In this document: piece by piece, positions 1 to 13,449 of the stretch
Layout: every line of letters begins with the position of its first letter
Numbering within the stretch: the first letter of the stretch is position 1
Source: Microbotryomycetes sp. JL201
Taxonomy: Eukaryota > Basidiomycota > Microbotryomycetes
Direction of reading: 5' to 3'
Length of the DNA: 64,000 bases
Assembly (NCBI GenBank): GCA_033819885.1
Contig: JAQYUZ010000023.1
Coordinates: 182,518-246,517, forward strand
Position numbers and translations under genes: made by a program
Notes under the pieces: generated by a model
The model's database searches: none
Seen by the model: the letters and a program-made list of their open reading frames with translations, nothing else
Told to the model about the DNA's origin: nothing

Positions 1-1708
1 TCGCTTCTGAAACGGCCGAGATGGCATGGTCTTGACCGACGACGCGTTCGCGTAAAATGTCTTCGAGCTGCAACAATCGCGCTCGATCTCCGCGGAGCAA
101 GGTCGACACGGGAATGCCGGTGGCCTGCCAACAGAATGCCAAATTGCAAATGTCAGCGATACGTGAAAAGGCTGAAACAATGAGGACCGATGACTGACCT
201 TTGCGACGACTTTTGCCACATCGGCACTTGTCACACGACCCGAATCGGTGCCCTCACCGTCCTCTGGGATTTTGCGCTCCAGGTTTGGAATTGTTTCATA
301 CCTCAACCGGCTTGCTTCGTCAAATTTGCCTTGCCTCTGGGCTTCTTCCAATTCAAATCTTCTGCGTTCAAGCTCTTCCCTCGCCTGTTGAATCTCCTGA
401 CTCTTGGCTCGTTCTTGGCGCCAGGTCGACTCCATCGCTTTTGCTTTTGCCTCGAGTTCTTTTACCTCGTTCTCGATCACTTCGCGCCGTGACTTGGACA
501 CTTCGTCTTGGTCCTTGCCAAGTGACGACAACTCGATTTGCAATTCTGTGATGTGTCGTTCGAGTGCCTCTAGCTCGTCTGGCTTTGACTCGCGCGCAAG
601 TCGAACGGTCGCACATGCCTCGTCGACCAAATCAATAGCCGAGTCTGGTAGATTGCGCTCGGTAATGTATCTGTTGCCCGAGACGGCTGCTGTCACGAGT
701 GCCGCATCTGACACGGCGACCGAATGGTGGATCTCGTATTTGTGCTTCAAGCCGCGCAAGATTGTGATTGTTTGTTCTACTGTTGGCTCTTCGACGAGCA
801 CAGGTTGAAATCGACGTGTCAACGCTGCGTCCTTTTCGATCGTTCGTCTGTACTCTTCGAGTGTGGTAGCGCCTGCGAGTCTCAGACCTCGCGCGAGGGC
901 CGGTTTGAGCATATTGCCGGCGTCGAGGGAACCTTCTGCCTTGCCAAGTCCGAGTAATTGGTGTATCTCGTCGATAAAGATGATGGCGTGATCTTTCTCG
1001 TCCTCCATGTCTTTGATCAAGTTTCTAACTTTTTCTTCAAAGGAGCCACGGACAGCGGTACCTCCCATGATTGAGCCGAGGTCGAGCGAGATGATGCGCA
1101 TATCTTTCAATGACTCTGGCACTTCGCCCGCGACGAGTCGCTGTGCAATGCCTTCGATGATTGCCGTCTTGCCAACACCGGCGGGGCCTGCCAGGATCGG
1201 ATTCGACTGTCGGGCAAGGGTGGGTCAGCACAAGTGTCTGTTACTGGCACGAGTGGAGATCTCTCCAGCGGACGAACCTTTGTTCTGCGGCTGAGGATCT
1301 GGAGCGTGCGTTTGATTTCCTCGTCCTGTGGCGCGGCAATCAATTCAAGTCAGACTTGAGTTGGGTGAGCCAGCGTCGGGATGGGCTTACCCTGCCAATG
1401 ACTGGATCTAGTTTGCCTTCCTTTGCGAGCGCGGTCAAGTCGACGCCGTGTTCCTTGAGGGCGGCGCCTGGCTCGCGCGCCTGCTGGCCACCAAAGATGT
1501 TGCCGATTGGGAACCCTCCTTGGCCGTTCGGGGGTCTCGGTGGATAGTTTGGAGCTCTATGGGAGTGTGAGGATGACAAGGGCCGGGCTTGCTGGCATTG
1601 TCGCAGTGTTGGTCGTGCTGGTGGCAATGACGTCGCCGAGCGCAACACCCAATGTGTGGTCGGAACAGTGCGCCGTCTGGCTGCTGTGAGCATCTGTCGT
1701 TGCAGCAT
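1..1708 (-). CDS. HSP78: Mitochondrial Hsp78 (ClpB-type AAA+ disaggregase), 5' part
   Basis: ATP-driven protein disaggregase of the mitochondrial matrix, working with mitochondrial Hsp70. The chosen ATG at 1708 (another at 1693) opens an Arg-rich, acid-poor presequence. The family-typical EHGVDLTALAKEGKLDPVIGR stretch follows after only about 75 residues, so the ClpN domain is absent, as in Hsp78 and unlike cytosolic Hsp104. Exon 2 has the DEEIKRTLQILSRRTK segment. Exon 3 starts with SNPILAGPAGVGKTA (Walker A), then IIFIDEIHQLLG (Walker B), then the coiled-coil middle domain rich in Glu, Arg and Gln. Another intron lies at about 125-198, after which ATGIPVSTLL begins the NBD2 linker. The gene is cut by the window edge, so NBD2 is not visible. 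It diverges from the Stb6-like gene across about 180 bp. Confidence 0.93.
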
Positions 1709-1889
1709 GCTTGTGCGTACGGGGGTTTGAGCAAGAGCGTGCGCCAGTCAAGCGCGACAAATCCACAAGGCCGATCATTCTCGCACCTTCCAGCACCGTC
1801 CATACTACCCTGAACACGACCGGAACGAGCGTCATCACGGGTATGGACAGCGAGCAGACCACATAGAGCCCTTGTGCTAGCCTGCAGCC

Positions 1890-4800
1890 ATGGACGACAG
1901 CACTGCAGCAGGTCACGTGCTCCTGCTGCCGACTCTGCCGTCGTCAACGGCATCAACGCGTCAGCCATGGCACCCGTACTGGCAACCAACCGGCACGACA
2001 ATCACCCTCAGCGGTTACCAGCTGTGGGCAGTCGAGCAGAGGCGAGCAACACGCTGGCGAGACCGTGCAAGCGAGGCTGACACGCAACAAGTGCCGCAGG
2101 GTCACCGACAGGCACTCTATCTTGCCAGTCATTATCGTCCTCACAGGCGAAACCACTGATCAGGCAAGTTGCATCGCACAGGCGCCAGAATCTCCCTCCG
2201 CTTCCTTCGGTGATCCTTTGCGCTAACGTTCATCCCACATCAAACCAGATCGAGGTCGACGAATATAGTTTCGCTGCAGCATCATCTCTGACCCCAGACG
2301 AGCAGCACCAAGCATGGTCTGACCTTCGAGCAGTTTTCAAAGCTTCAAACGCGCGCATCACTCAGGTCAGCTGACGAAGCTGTGCATTGAAAGTGCAGAT
2401 GACACTCACGCTCACTTGGCCATATTCAAGGCTCGCGACAGCTCAGGTCACTTGCCACTGACAGCCCTGCCATCTCTCGACCCAAGCTTGTCGGTTGTGC
2501 AACTACCCGGTGGCAACTATCGCAAAGCAGCACCTCTGCTTTATACAAATATCAATCTACGCAGGCACGCTCACAAGCTCGCCATCTCTAGCTCTTACTG
2601 ACATCTGCTCTTGGGACAGGCTCGGTCTCGGCGGTCGAAGTGCCCTCAGGCTAACGGCACCGACGTCAGTCTCGTGCTGTCGTTGCACAGCGACGCAGTG
2701 CCCTGATCATCGCATTGCTCTCGCAGTGGGGCACAGCAACTCAACTTTCGACAGACTTACAAACTACAGGCCCCAGCCCGCAATTCGTCCAACAGCGACC
2801 ACAATTCGTTTGAAACTACCGTGCTTGATTTTGTCCAGCTTGTTCAACACGCCCTAAGCTTGTTCGGCCTCGGCCCCGTCGTTCATCACGCAAGTGATAC
2901 GACTGTACCATCTACCGTTCACGGCATCCATACTTCCAATCCACTTGCTCGTCAGGTCCTCGACGCGCTCAACACGTCACTTTCAGAACCCCTCGAGCTG
3001 CAAAAACCTTTGCTGGACGATGGCGATGGCCTGCTCTGTGACATTACGCTAGGCGCCCTTGCCGTCTTTAAAGAAGAGTTTGCTGGTCCGATCTTGCACG
3101 TGCCGGCCGTCGATCAATCGGCCATGAGCTCGGCCGTGCTCAGCTCGCTACTCAGTCTCGTCATTGGGACAAAGGCGAAGATGCTTGCGCTTGGAGCGTC
3201 AGGCGTGAGCTTACAAGTTCATTCCGCCAACGATTTACAATGCGAGGGCTAACATGTCGTCTCGCGCAGGTGCCTCGTGATCCCTTCAGCAGACGCGAAA
3301 AATTTCTTCGATCTGTCCGTGCGTTTCAGGTGAGGTGGACCCGTGGCGCAGACAAGAACTAGAGCTTCTCTGACGCCCGCTCATTCTACGTAGCACATGT
3401 ATCGCATTTCGCCAGTGGCTTCCGTCTTGACTCGCTCTTTCCTCCTGGCGCTCGGTAAGACGTATTCACGTTCGCGAGGCGAAGTCGGCGGCGGTGCGAA
3501 AGCGAAAGTATCCAGGGCTTTGAGAGGCAAGTTAGATGCAGGCTTGTCCACTCTCGGAGCTGCGGCAACGAGCGTAACGTCGAGCGCGTCGACAAGTGGA
3601 GCACTGAAAGACGATGATTTCGCGAATTCGTCTCTGACTGCAACGACCGGCATATCGAGCAAGACCCTCGGTGCAAGCCGTCAGAACGGAGCTGGTGACG
3701 ACGCGACAGAGACAAGTAACCTCGAAACTTTTCTGAACGAGGTCGCGAAAGGAGGGGCAGGCAGGACCGTCGCTCGTTTGTGGGGACTGCGAGAAAGTCG
3801 CAGAGATCGCCGAGAGGACGAGCGTGATACAGAAGGCATCAGAGAAGGGCTGAAATTGAGGCGCAAACGAAATAACGAAAGTGGACGAGATCAAGACACG
3901 GACGGTGAAGGTACTGAACCAGGAGCGACGACGAGCGAAGGCGAATCGACAGTTCACGGGTTTGGTCGAAATGTGTTTAAAGGCGTCAAGCAGCGCGCCG
4001 GAAGAGCAGGTCGCTTGCTCGGAGACAATCTCGGGTGGGACATGAAATTATTTTCGGTGTTTGCTTCCCCGATGCTGATGTTGAATGCTCGTTCAGATTC
4101 ACAGAGAGCCACTTGACTTCGGTGCCTAACACATCCCATAGAGACCTGAACAAGCTGGCGCCCAGCATTACAATCTCGTAAATTTGCCCGCTTCGCGCAC
4201 CAGAGCATCGACTGATTTTGTGCCGATGTAGCTCGGACAAGAGCAATTCTCGACACACTTCAATCGACGTCGACAGTCACCCATCTCGTTCTGGCTCGCT
4301 TGCTACCCGTCTCGCGTCAGCATTGACGGCCGACGCCGGTCTAACGGCAAGCGTTCGCCATCGCTTGTCGCCGTCGCCCAATCACAGGTCTCGCTTCTCT
4401 TCATTGGACGCGAACGACGACTCTGAAGTATGCGACGCACCACGTGTCACATTGCCTCGTAGGGTTGTCAGCGACATGCCAGGCGACCTGCCTACGCTTG
4501 CCACGCTCGGATCCGCGATCGATCTGGACGAAAAAGTCACAGACCGTGAACGTTTCCGATTGAAGAGCACGGCAGGATATGTCAAGCTAGAGCGCAGACA
4601 TACTTTCAATATTCTACAAGATGCGCCAGAGCCTTCGCAGGTGCTTTCAAGGTTTGTCGTGGTCGAGGTTAGCTTGAGTCTTACTGTTGCTCATCTGGAC
4701 TTTTGGACTCACGCGCAGGAAACGTCTCGTGCTCGATGTCAACCTACGATCGACATATCACAAACTCCGTTTTCGAGAGCAAGACCTTGCCGACATGGTT

Positions 4801-5265
4801 TCGGCCTTGCAGGCAAGTTTTTGTTATTCGGCAAATCGTCTTTGAAAAAGTCGGGATCTGACCATGAATTTCTGCTTCTGCTTCTCATTGGATAACCATT
4901 AGACGATTCGAGATTCGTTCGATAAAGCGATCGCCTCGATCGAGCCTCTGGTCAACAAGAAGGCTCAAACTTTACTCGTCTTGTCCGACTCTGCTTCGTC
5001 CTTGACGACTCGAGCCGAAACGTATTCTCAACCTCAGTCGACAGTGTCAAAATTATCAATAGGCACATCGAGGTTGTCGTACGCTCAATCAGTCGTTGAC
5101 GAAAAATTGGTCGACGTTGTTGATTTTGACAAGCTTTTAAGATCAAAGGTAGGCCCAGGTGGTACGATTGACAAAGGTGTCAGAGGCGTAAGTAAGACAG
5201 AGAGTGGATTGAGATCGTTTGTTTCGAGCTTTGAATATTGGAAGGCTTGGTTTGGATGGGGTTGA
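1890..5265 (+). CDS. Stb6-like protein (Sin3-binding/STB6 family)
   Basis: Multi-exon gene of the fungal STB6 family, named for yeast Stb6, which was found by its interaction with the Sin3 co-repressor. The biochemical role is unknown. Family landmarks in order: SGYQLWAVEQ near the N-terminus, then VIIVLTGETTDQ-IEVDEYSF, DGLLCDITLGALAVFKEEF, a helical LLSLVIGTKAKMLALGAS segment, a VPRDPFSRREKFLRSVRAFQ block, a long basic low-complexity middle (about 3400-4100), VARLWGLRESR, and a C-terminal helical part ending in KAWFGWG. The intron at 2164-2248 is GC-AG, with a CTAAC branch point at 2223-2227. The first intron (about 2060-2112) could not be placed exactly, and the ATG at 1890 is the best start but not certain. 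The end lies 87 bp from the convergent importin gene. Confidence 0.75.
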
Positions 5266-5351
5266 CGCTCGTACTTGCAACGCGAACTTGTTGTAAAAAC
5301 GAATGCATGCACACGCGACAGAGCAGGATGCAGAGTTTGGCACAATAGATC

Positions 5352-8300
5352 TTAATCGTACGGTGACAAGGACGCCGCACCGTACGCGCTTCCTTCCAAC
5401 CCTCTGCACACGATCGCAAACTCGTTGACCGCTTGTCTGACTTGTTTGCCCGTCCTCGCACTGTACATCAAGACTTGTAAAGTCAGAACAACTTGTTTCT
5501 TGCAGCTCAAGCGAGTTTGATCGCACGATGCTTCTTTACCTTGTCAATGCCTTTTCAAATTTACGCTTGACGTCTATCGTGGCCCTGTCGTTTGGCCAAG
5601 CTTGTCCTAGTTGGTTCTGTACGAGCAACGCACGCAAAACGGATCTCGTCTCGTCGGCCAATCTCAACGTCAAAGCGTGCAGTAATTCGCTCAACGAGAC
5701 GAGGTGAGACCGAGGTACGTCGCCGGCGATAGCTTGAACCAACGCTTGAACGAGTGAAGGAACGTGCGAGATAAGGGTCTGTCGAAACGTTGTCGATGAT
5801 GCAGAAGCCATCACGGTTTGTTGGACGATGGCAATCTGCTCCAAAACAAGAAACGGCACCCAAAGACCAATTAATGATCCGTCTACGTGTCCTGTGGCCA
5901 ACAGCAACTGACGAGCAATTCGATAGAAGCTTTGAGTGAGAAGCGCTCTTGCATGGTCAAACCGCGCTTGGCGTATTCGATCACGGCGTCAAGATGTGGT
6001 TGGATGGCTTGAAATACCCTCGGAAAGTACCGTACGACCTGTCGGACGAGCCAAAATAAGTGAGATAACTATTCTTCCAACAAGAAAGAGAGCCGTTTCA
6101 AATCTTACAGCGTGAGCAAAAGAAAGAAAGGCTTGAACAACGTCCGGGTTCTGATCCATCGCTGCACAAGTCAGAAAGCTGGGTGTTAGCTTCGGCAGAA
6201 CCGGTCTGCAAGTATTGCGAGCGCACAAGCTATATCGGGTTGAGCACGAAGCACAGCCGTCAGTGTTGACTCTATCGGGCCGGCAACCCTTGCAATTTCT
6301 TTATCGTCTAAAGTCTTCCTGTCCTGGTAGTCTTTTGACAAGCTTGCTACCAAGCTCGATGTCAATCCGAGCCAAGTCGAACTCAGACTATGAGCGACAG
6401 CCTGTGAAGCCAACGACAGCAATGCAAAAGCATCAAGTCCGATCGGACTCGGAATCGAATCTGAAACGCTGTGTCTGATGTATTCTGATATGGCTTGTGA
6501 TACTTCTGCGTCGGTCGCCCATACTGAAGCGACAGACTGCACAGCCGAACCCAAGCTGGACCTCATCGCTTGAATACGCTCGTCTAGAACAACCTGACGA
6601 GCCAACTCGTTGGCCAGTTGCGATTCGTCCATACTGGGGTCGAGATCGAAAAGTTCAGAGTCGGGGTTGGACAGACCTTTGGCTAGCGCGGTGAGGTAGC
6701 CGAGCTGTTGAAGACATAATTCACGAGCTTCCACCGGTAGCTGATTCAATGGAAAGCTCAGTTCGAAATTAGCAGGGCCAGAATCATGAGGCACTGACCT
6801 GGCTGAACATTTGCACCGACTGTCCGAGCTTCGTAATCGTCGGTGTTGTCAATGTCTTACAAACAGCGATCGCTCATTAGCGTCTGAAACGGTTGCAATT
6901 TAGCCAGACCAGAAAAGAGCCTACCAGCAACGGTTCGACGATCTGATCGGTCGGCATAGCCTGTATGACGCTGCCTACGGCCTCTAGCACCTTGACAAAT
7001 TCGACATCTTCCATCTTGCCTTCGAGCGATCCCAAAACGGCCACGAAACTGTCGACGTGTCTCATCAAGCTCGACCTGTTGGTATCACTCAGTGCGACGA
7101 GTGCGCGTGCGGCCGAAGGTGCCAAGGCAGGTTCGTGGAGACTCGATACGACGATTTGCACGGCCAAAAGACACTCATCCGAGTGCGATGAAAACCATGT
7201 CGAATACGCGCCGATGAGCTTGAGAGCTGTTGATCTCAGAGTGAGTTGACCTTGTTGAGGAAGACGTCCGAGACCATTTGGACCAAACAGTCGTACGAGC
7301 GAATCCGACTCGTCCGTCGAGACCGCCTCTTGAATCGCATACAGGCAAAACAATGTCGCCTCCAGCTCCTGTGACGCATGCAATCGTCAAGATTTGACGC
7401 AACCTGGACGCACGCATGCCTTACCTCGAAACCGTCCTGCGAGCTCGGCGTTTCCGAAAGTTGCGATTCGACGAGGTTGACGAGTCCGACGAGCATCGTC
7501 TCGCGGAGAACGTAATAGCAGTACAAGAGACTCTCCAGCAAGACAGTCTGCCTGTACGTCTTGAAAGCGTCGAGTACGTCTTTGAAATCACGATCGTCAG
7601 AACATGCGTGTGACGTTCGCGACCCGAGACTCGCCTTTCGGCCACGTCTGGACCTCGTCAAAACGAGGTCTGACTGCTCTTGCTCTCAAGCCAGATGCCA
7701 GAGCCTCAAAGACGCCCTTGACGATCTGCCACTCTTGCTCGTGTCCGTCTCTACCTTCTCGACCGGATCCAGTGCCTGCCACCAGACCAGCATCTGCACT
7801 TTCTTCTTGCAATCCAAGCCACACGCCGTTTGTCATTTCGTTGACATTATAAGACTCTGTTGAGTGACCCGGGAACAATGTGATCGCCAACACGAGCTGC
7901 AACAGGTCGACCGTCGGCTGGTCCCACAACTTTAGAGGCTGCGTTGTGGTGAGTGCAGAAGCGGCGACTGGAACGTCGGTAAACAGGAACGACACCAAGT
8001 GTTCACATATGGTGCAAACGAGTCGCATTACTGCCATTGCATCGTCTGAAGCGTCTTCAGCTTGGATCGCTTCGTAGATTGTAGATTTCACAAGCTCGCT
8101 CGAGGTCCATGCTCTGACGAGTTCATCTGTGCGTTGTCTGTTGACGAAACGAGTGACTCCGACAGAAGAGCCGATACCGCTGCCTCTGTCGATCAACTCT
8201 TCAATGGCCGAACACGCTTTTGACAACGTGGCGCTGCTTGTGAGATGGCGCAAGATGAGAGGATAGAGCGTGCCTAGACTCGAGTGGTCAAGCTGTCCGG

Positions 8301-9144
8301 CAATGAGTAACGAGGTGAAACATGTCAAGGCAGCGTTAATCTCGTCCGAATCTGTCGAGTCGGCCAGGGACGAGCCGAGACTGGCGACAACGACGGGAAT
8401 CGACGTCGACAAATCTGTCATATAGCGGTTCCTGCCGCAAAGGAGGGTACACGAGGGTCTAAAGTTAGTGTATGACTTGTTTGGCAGTCGTTGTAATCTA
8501 CCTTTTAACGCCGCCGATCTCTGCCCTTGCCACTTGCTCGATCGCGACGACCAAAACTTCAAGCACGGCTCTCCGTTGAGCTCCACCGGCGGCGATTCTC
8601 GTGACGACCTCAATCAACCAATTGTGCCATACCGCGCTCTGATCACCTACCAGCTTGAACGACAAGCTCGTGAGGGCGGCGCTCAACTTGCGCAGGACGA
8701 TTCTCTCTTGTGTTCTGGCGCGTTGACCATCTGTCAATGTATTTGCGCCAGGATACGAAGCGGCCGCACTCGTTGCTAGCCAAGTCAACAGGCTGTTTTT
8801 GAGTGTCGCCAGCTTGTCGAATGCGTCATCATCAGTGTGGTTTCCGCTCGGGCCTCTCGGGTTAGCTGCTTGTTCGATGAACGTTTGCAAGGTCGAAGCT
8901 GCAAAGAACCTCGCTCTCGAGTCGACCGCAATATTGTCCAAGATGTCACAAGATGCCGCCAGCCCTTGTTCAGTCGATTGAAGGAGGTGTAAGGAGCGTT
9001 GGACTTGAGCTTGCACGTCCGGCGTCGTATGCGCGTCGTACAGCGTTTGGATGAGCTGGCAACAAGAGAATCAGCTCGATCTGAGCCGAACTTTCACGAA
9101 CACTGACCACGTACTTGGATCACCTGACGCGCGTCATCGGTCAT
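5352..9144 (-). CDS. Karyopherin beta, importin-13/Kap122 type
   Basis: Nuclear transport receptor made of HEAT repeats, carrying cargo through nuclear pores under control of Ran. Exon 1 is short (MTDDARQVIQ, ATG at 9144). It is spliced by a GTACGT donor to LIQTLYDAHTTPDVQAQ, the usual start of the importin N-terminal domain, in which SLHLLQSTEQG and FAASTLQTFIEQA follow. The middle shows an importin-13/transportin-3 pattern: NEMTNGVWLGLQEE, an FKTYRQ...LLYCYYVLRE block, ELEATLFCLYAIQEAV and ALKLIGAYSTWFSSH. The C-terminal half matches importin-13 (LVSLSELLHALTLRLADETR, KFEKALTSARTG). The last exon ends in GAASLSPYD with TAA at 5352-5354. Transportin-3/Mtr10 is the alternative assignment; the C-terminus favours importin-13. 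At least seven exons. Confidence 0.85.
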
Positions 9145-9609
9145 CGAGACTTTGACGGTGCGGCCAGAGACAAGAGGCGTTGTGCAAGCTCATACTGTCA
9201 CAACGCTATCCTAAGGCACGAACTGAATACTCGGTTCATTTTCGAAACTATCTTGAAACATTGCAAAAAGACAGCAGTAACCTTGGCAGGCCTAATTGCG
9301 AACTACCGAAACCACAGCAGAGCAAAACAATCCATCTGGTGATTCGTCTCGCACGTCTAATACACCTCGCTTGAAAGCGGCGTGTCGCGATTTTCACTGT
9401 CGAGAGTGTCGCAAAAGGACGGCATTGTTAGTCAATCGGGCACGACGCATACAACGCAGCGGCAGTGCGCCAAAAACTCACGTGGTGGTTGCTGTGACAA
9501 GCAATAGCAAAACATGGAAAGGGTAGTGACGAGTCGGCAGAAGAGACTTGTCAGTAAAGACGTCCGGGCACAGTGCGACAAGCAGAGCACAGTCTGGCCG
9601 GCCGACTTC
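9145..9609. other. Intergenic stretch between importin-13-like and ATP synthase f genes
   Basis: Both neighbours are read leftwards, so this holds the promoter of the importin gene and the 3' flank of the ATP synthase subunit f gene. No conserved protein, tRNA or repeat was recognised on either strand. Short open frames here lack family signatures. Confidence 0.6.
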
Positions 9610-10320
9610 TCACTTTTTGTGGTGCTTCAAGTGCATGTTGTCTGTGCGAACGAGCGAAGTGGAGCAAACAGATTGTCAGCAAACGCTGAACGATTCGTGC
9701 TCGTGCGCCAGGACCGTGAGGTGGCAGGCTCGGCGCGTGCGTCGTCGTGTCCTGACGGCGACGTCCGAGGCCCGAATCGGCACGGGAGACTCACAATCGA
9801 TGGTGTAGCCGATCAAGAACATGACTCCAATGGCGTGCAGGAAGGGTGCGCCTGATGCGTTGTCGCCCTCAAAGTAGCGTTGGCGGTAGCGAGCAATCGG
9901 GTTGGCACCAGCAGCCTTGCGCGGTGCCGCTCCCTTCGGCAACTGCACAAAGTCGAGAGATTGACCATCAGTCGCCTTGATCAGATAAAACGAAGACCAG
10001 CAAGAGATGGTGCGGCAGTACAGACGCGCATGGGCACGCGCGCGTTGCGGCCACGCCCGACGCCTCCGAAACAAGCGCGGCTCCCTCGCCTCGGCGCCTC
10101 GAGGTGGACACGGACGAAGCACGGACGCACCTTTGAGTAGAAATCGACAACACGAGTCATGCGTGCTGCCGACTGGGGCGCGCCAATCGCCGAAGGCGAC
10201 GCAATCTTTGGCGGAATCAACGACGCAAAGCGGGACACTGAAAGCGGACGGGGTCAAATGCACAAACAAGTCAGCGAGATTAAAGTTGCTCAAGTCAGAA
10301 GCGTGTTCAGGCTGCTCACT
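9610..10320 (-). CDS. ATP17: Mitochondrial ATP synthase subunit f
   Basis: Small membrane subunit of the F1Fo ATP synthase in the inner mitochondrial membrane. Four exons encode about 97 residues. The N-terminal exon reads SRFASLIPPKIASPSAIGAP then RMTRVVDFYSK; the next has LPKGAAPRKAAG, IARYRQRYFEGDNASG and a membrane segment ending GYTID; the last exon adds YNMHLKHHKK with TGA at 9610-9612. This follows yeast Atp17 nearly throughout (LIPPK, FY, ARY, YFxGDNASG, HLxHHK). The initiator ATG appears to be split: A at 10320, then a GTGAGC...TTTCAG intron (10238-10319, CTGAC branch point), then TG at 10237-10236. Without that splice there is no ATG at the position where the family starts. A long open frame across this gene simply reads through its introns. 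Confidence 0.9.
10238..10319 (-). other. Intron splitting the start codon of ATP17
   Basis: An 82-nt intron on the minus strand with donor GTGAGC, branch-like CTGAC and acceptor TTTCAG. The upstream exon ends in A and the downstream exon starts with TG, giving ATG followed directly by TCC CGC TTT (S R F), six residues before the conserved LIPPK. Confidence 0.75.
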
Positions 10321-10524
10321 GGTGCGACGAGGGTTGGCGGCAACAACGTCGCACTGCGCCCAGTCCAAAGACGCACCCGTGGCCCAGACCCGAACGAGTC
10401 GGACCCGATCGGGATGCAGCACTCCGACCAGCGACCATCGCAAGCACTAACCTTGTTCAACAAGACATCAGATAGCCGAGATTCAGGACCCCATGCTCCC
10501 AATGCCCGCGAACCACACTACATG

Positions 10525-11733
10525 TTAGTAAGGCAGCTCGAGCGGCGTCGGCAAGTTTGTGCCCAAAATTGCTTCAGCCTGTCCAATGTCCCGTGGTCCC
10601 CTCGGCGCCCAAAATTGACCATTGTGTCGTTCAGTCACAGAATGCTCGACAAACTCGACGAGTGATTTGGCAGCCTCGTCCGTCGTCACGGCTCCGCCAG
10701 AGTCCCAAAATTCGTCAAACCCAACGCTCTTTGTCATGTCTGTGCGCATGAATCCAGGCTAGAGGACCAAGGAGGTCAAAATTTCAAAGTGAGAGACAAA
10801 ACAGGATGATCGTCCAGCTTGTCAGAGCATGGCGCTTGTTCAGTTCAGGAGAACGAGACTTACGTGAACGTTGACGACTGTCACGCCATGCTGTGCCAGA
10901 TCAATGCTCAACATTTTTCCGGCCATGTTTGACGCAGCCTGCACCACGCCGCAGGAGCACAATCAAGGTTTAGCCTCGACCCCAAAACAGATCAAATACT
11001 TTGGACGGCAAGAACCGTCGACGTCCTTTCGCAAATGCACAATATGCACACTGGACACGTCATTTCGGGGGGGATGGCTCACCTTTGAAACATGGTGCCC
11101 AAAGTTGCCACCGCCTTCGTCCGCCGTCCTCAGCCTGATCGAACCTCCTTCGCTCGTGACCATGATCCACTTGGCATGATTGCTCAATGCCTTGGCCTTG
11201 ACCAACGAGCTGGCAATCACGATCGGACTGAGAGCGCAAACTGTATACATTTCCACATTGTTCGTCCAAGCTTGGTCAAGACTTGATGGCATAACGTCGT
11301 CAACGTCCTTGGTCTCGTTCTTGCTCTTTGAATCAATATTCGAATACGACGTCAACTCGTCGCGTTTAAACAGTCCAGCCGAGTAAACCACGAGGTCAAA
11401 CCGAACGATCGACGGCTCAGAGTCATTGTTGACTTTGACGAGAGCCGTTTCGAGCGATTGTCCACACGTTGAAGACAACAAGTCAATGTTTCCGATCACT
11501 TTGACTGATGGAATAGATGACAGTGACGAGTCTGAAGCACTTCGAGTCGTCGCGTAGACCGTGTATTCTCTGCTGACGAGCTCGTCAACGAGAGCTCGGC
11601 CGAGACCGCTACAAAAGCATGCAAACGAAAGCAAGGGTCTGTCAGCAGTGCTTTCGTGCAATAAGCGAAATTCATCTCAATCTGTCATCTATCCTCACCG
11701 GGTCGCACCGACTACGAGAGCCGATTTCGTCAT
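10525..11733 (-). CDS. Short-chain dehydrogenase/reductase (C-factor-like)
   Basis: Rossmann-fold NAD(P)-binding protein with unknown substrate. Exon 1 is MTKSALVVGATR (ATG at 11733), spliced to GLGRALVDELVSREYTVYATTR, making the GATRGLGR cofactor loop. A catalytic-loop Ser is in MVTSEGGSI. The helix that normally carries YxxxK reads GNFGHHVSKAASNMAGK, so Tyr is His while Lys is kept. The next exons give KMLSIDLAQHGVTVVNVHPGFMRTDMTKSVGF and end in NLPTPLELPY. The whole C-terminal half (PGFMRTDMTKSVGFD, FWAPRGPRDIG) is typical of a widespread fungal SDR subfamily, so the gene looks functional and not decayed. Its reaction is not known. Confidence 0.87.
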
Positions 11734-12214
11734 CTGCTCGTATGGGCGCTCGGCAAGTGGGGCTGTCGAAATCACGCTCTGCTGGCGAGGCGCAAGAGGG
11801 ACGCACGCGGAGTTTTCAAAAAAGAAGGTAGCCAAGGGCGTTTACAAACATTTCAAAACCAATATTGGGAAAAAGAACGCGAGACAAGGAGCCTTTCTAA
11901 CAGACGAGACGGCACGGATCAACGCACGAGCAAATCGGTCCGGGACATCCAGTGCGAGTTAGCGAAAGCTCTGCCGAGAGCATAGAAAGAGGAGGAAGGA
12001 AAAAGGGGAGGTGGAGAAACCGGTCAAAAGGGGTCAAGAAGCGGCGATGCAAGCCTGCGAGTGCATCAAGGGAGTAGGAATCGTCGAACAGGGCTTTGGA
12101 CGTCAAACAAGCTCGAGCGAACAAGCACGCGCGCGTGGGTGGTCGTCTACAGACAAATGACGCGCGACACTCGTCCAACCAACAAGGTTTTGAGACCATG
12201 GCCCGTCGAGCCGT
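11734..12214. other. Intergenic stretch between SDR and ARF1
   Basis: Upstream of the SDR start and downstream of the ARF1 stop, both on the minus strand. It has A- and G-rich tracts (about 11815-11890 and 11980-12030). No conserved protein or RNA gene was recognised. Confidence 0.55.

Positions 12215-13449
<1,235 letters not shown>

Noticed and set aside
1709-1889. Possible heat-shock element between HSP78 and the Stb6-like gene
   Set aside because: Only TTC-N7-TTC (about 1779-1791) and loosely spaced GAA units are present; fewer than three properly spaced units, so not called.
9676-10443. 255-residue minus-strand open frame
   Set aside because: It reads straight through two introns of the ATP synthase subunit f gene; the true exons are inside it, and the rest has no conservation.
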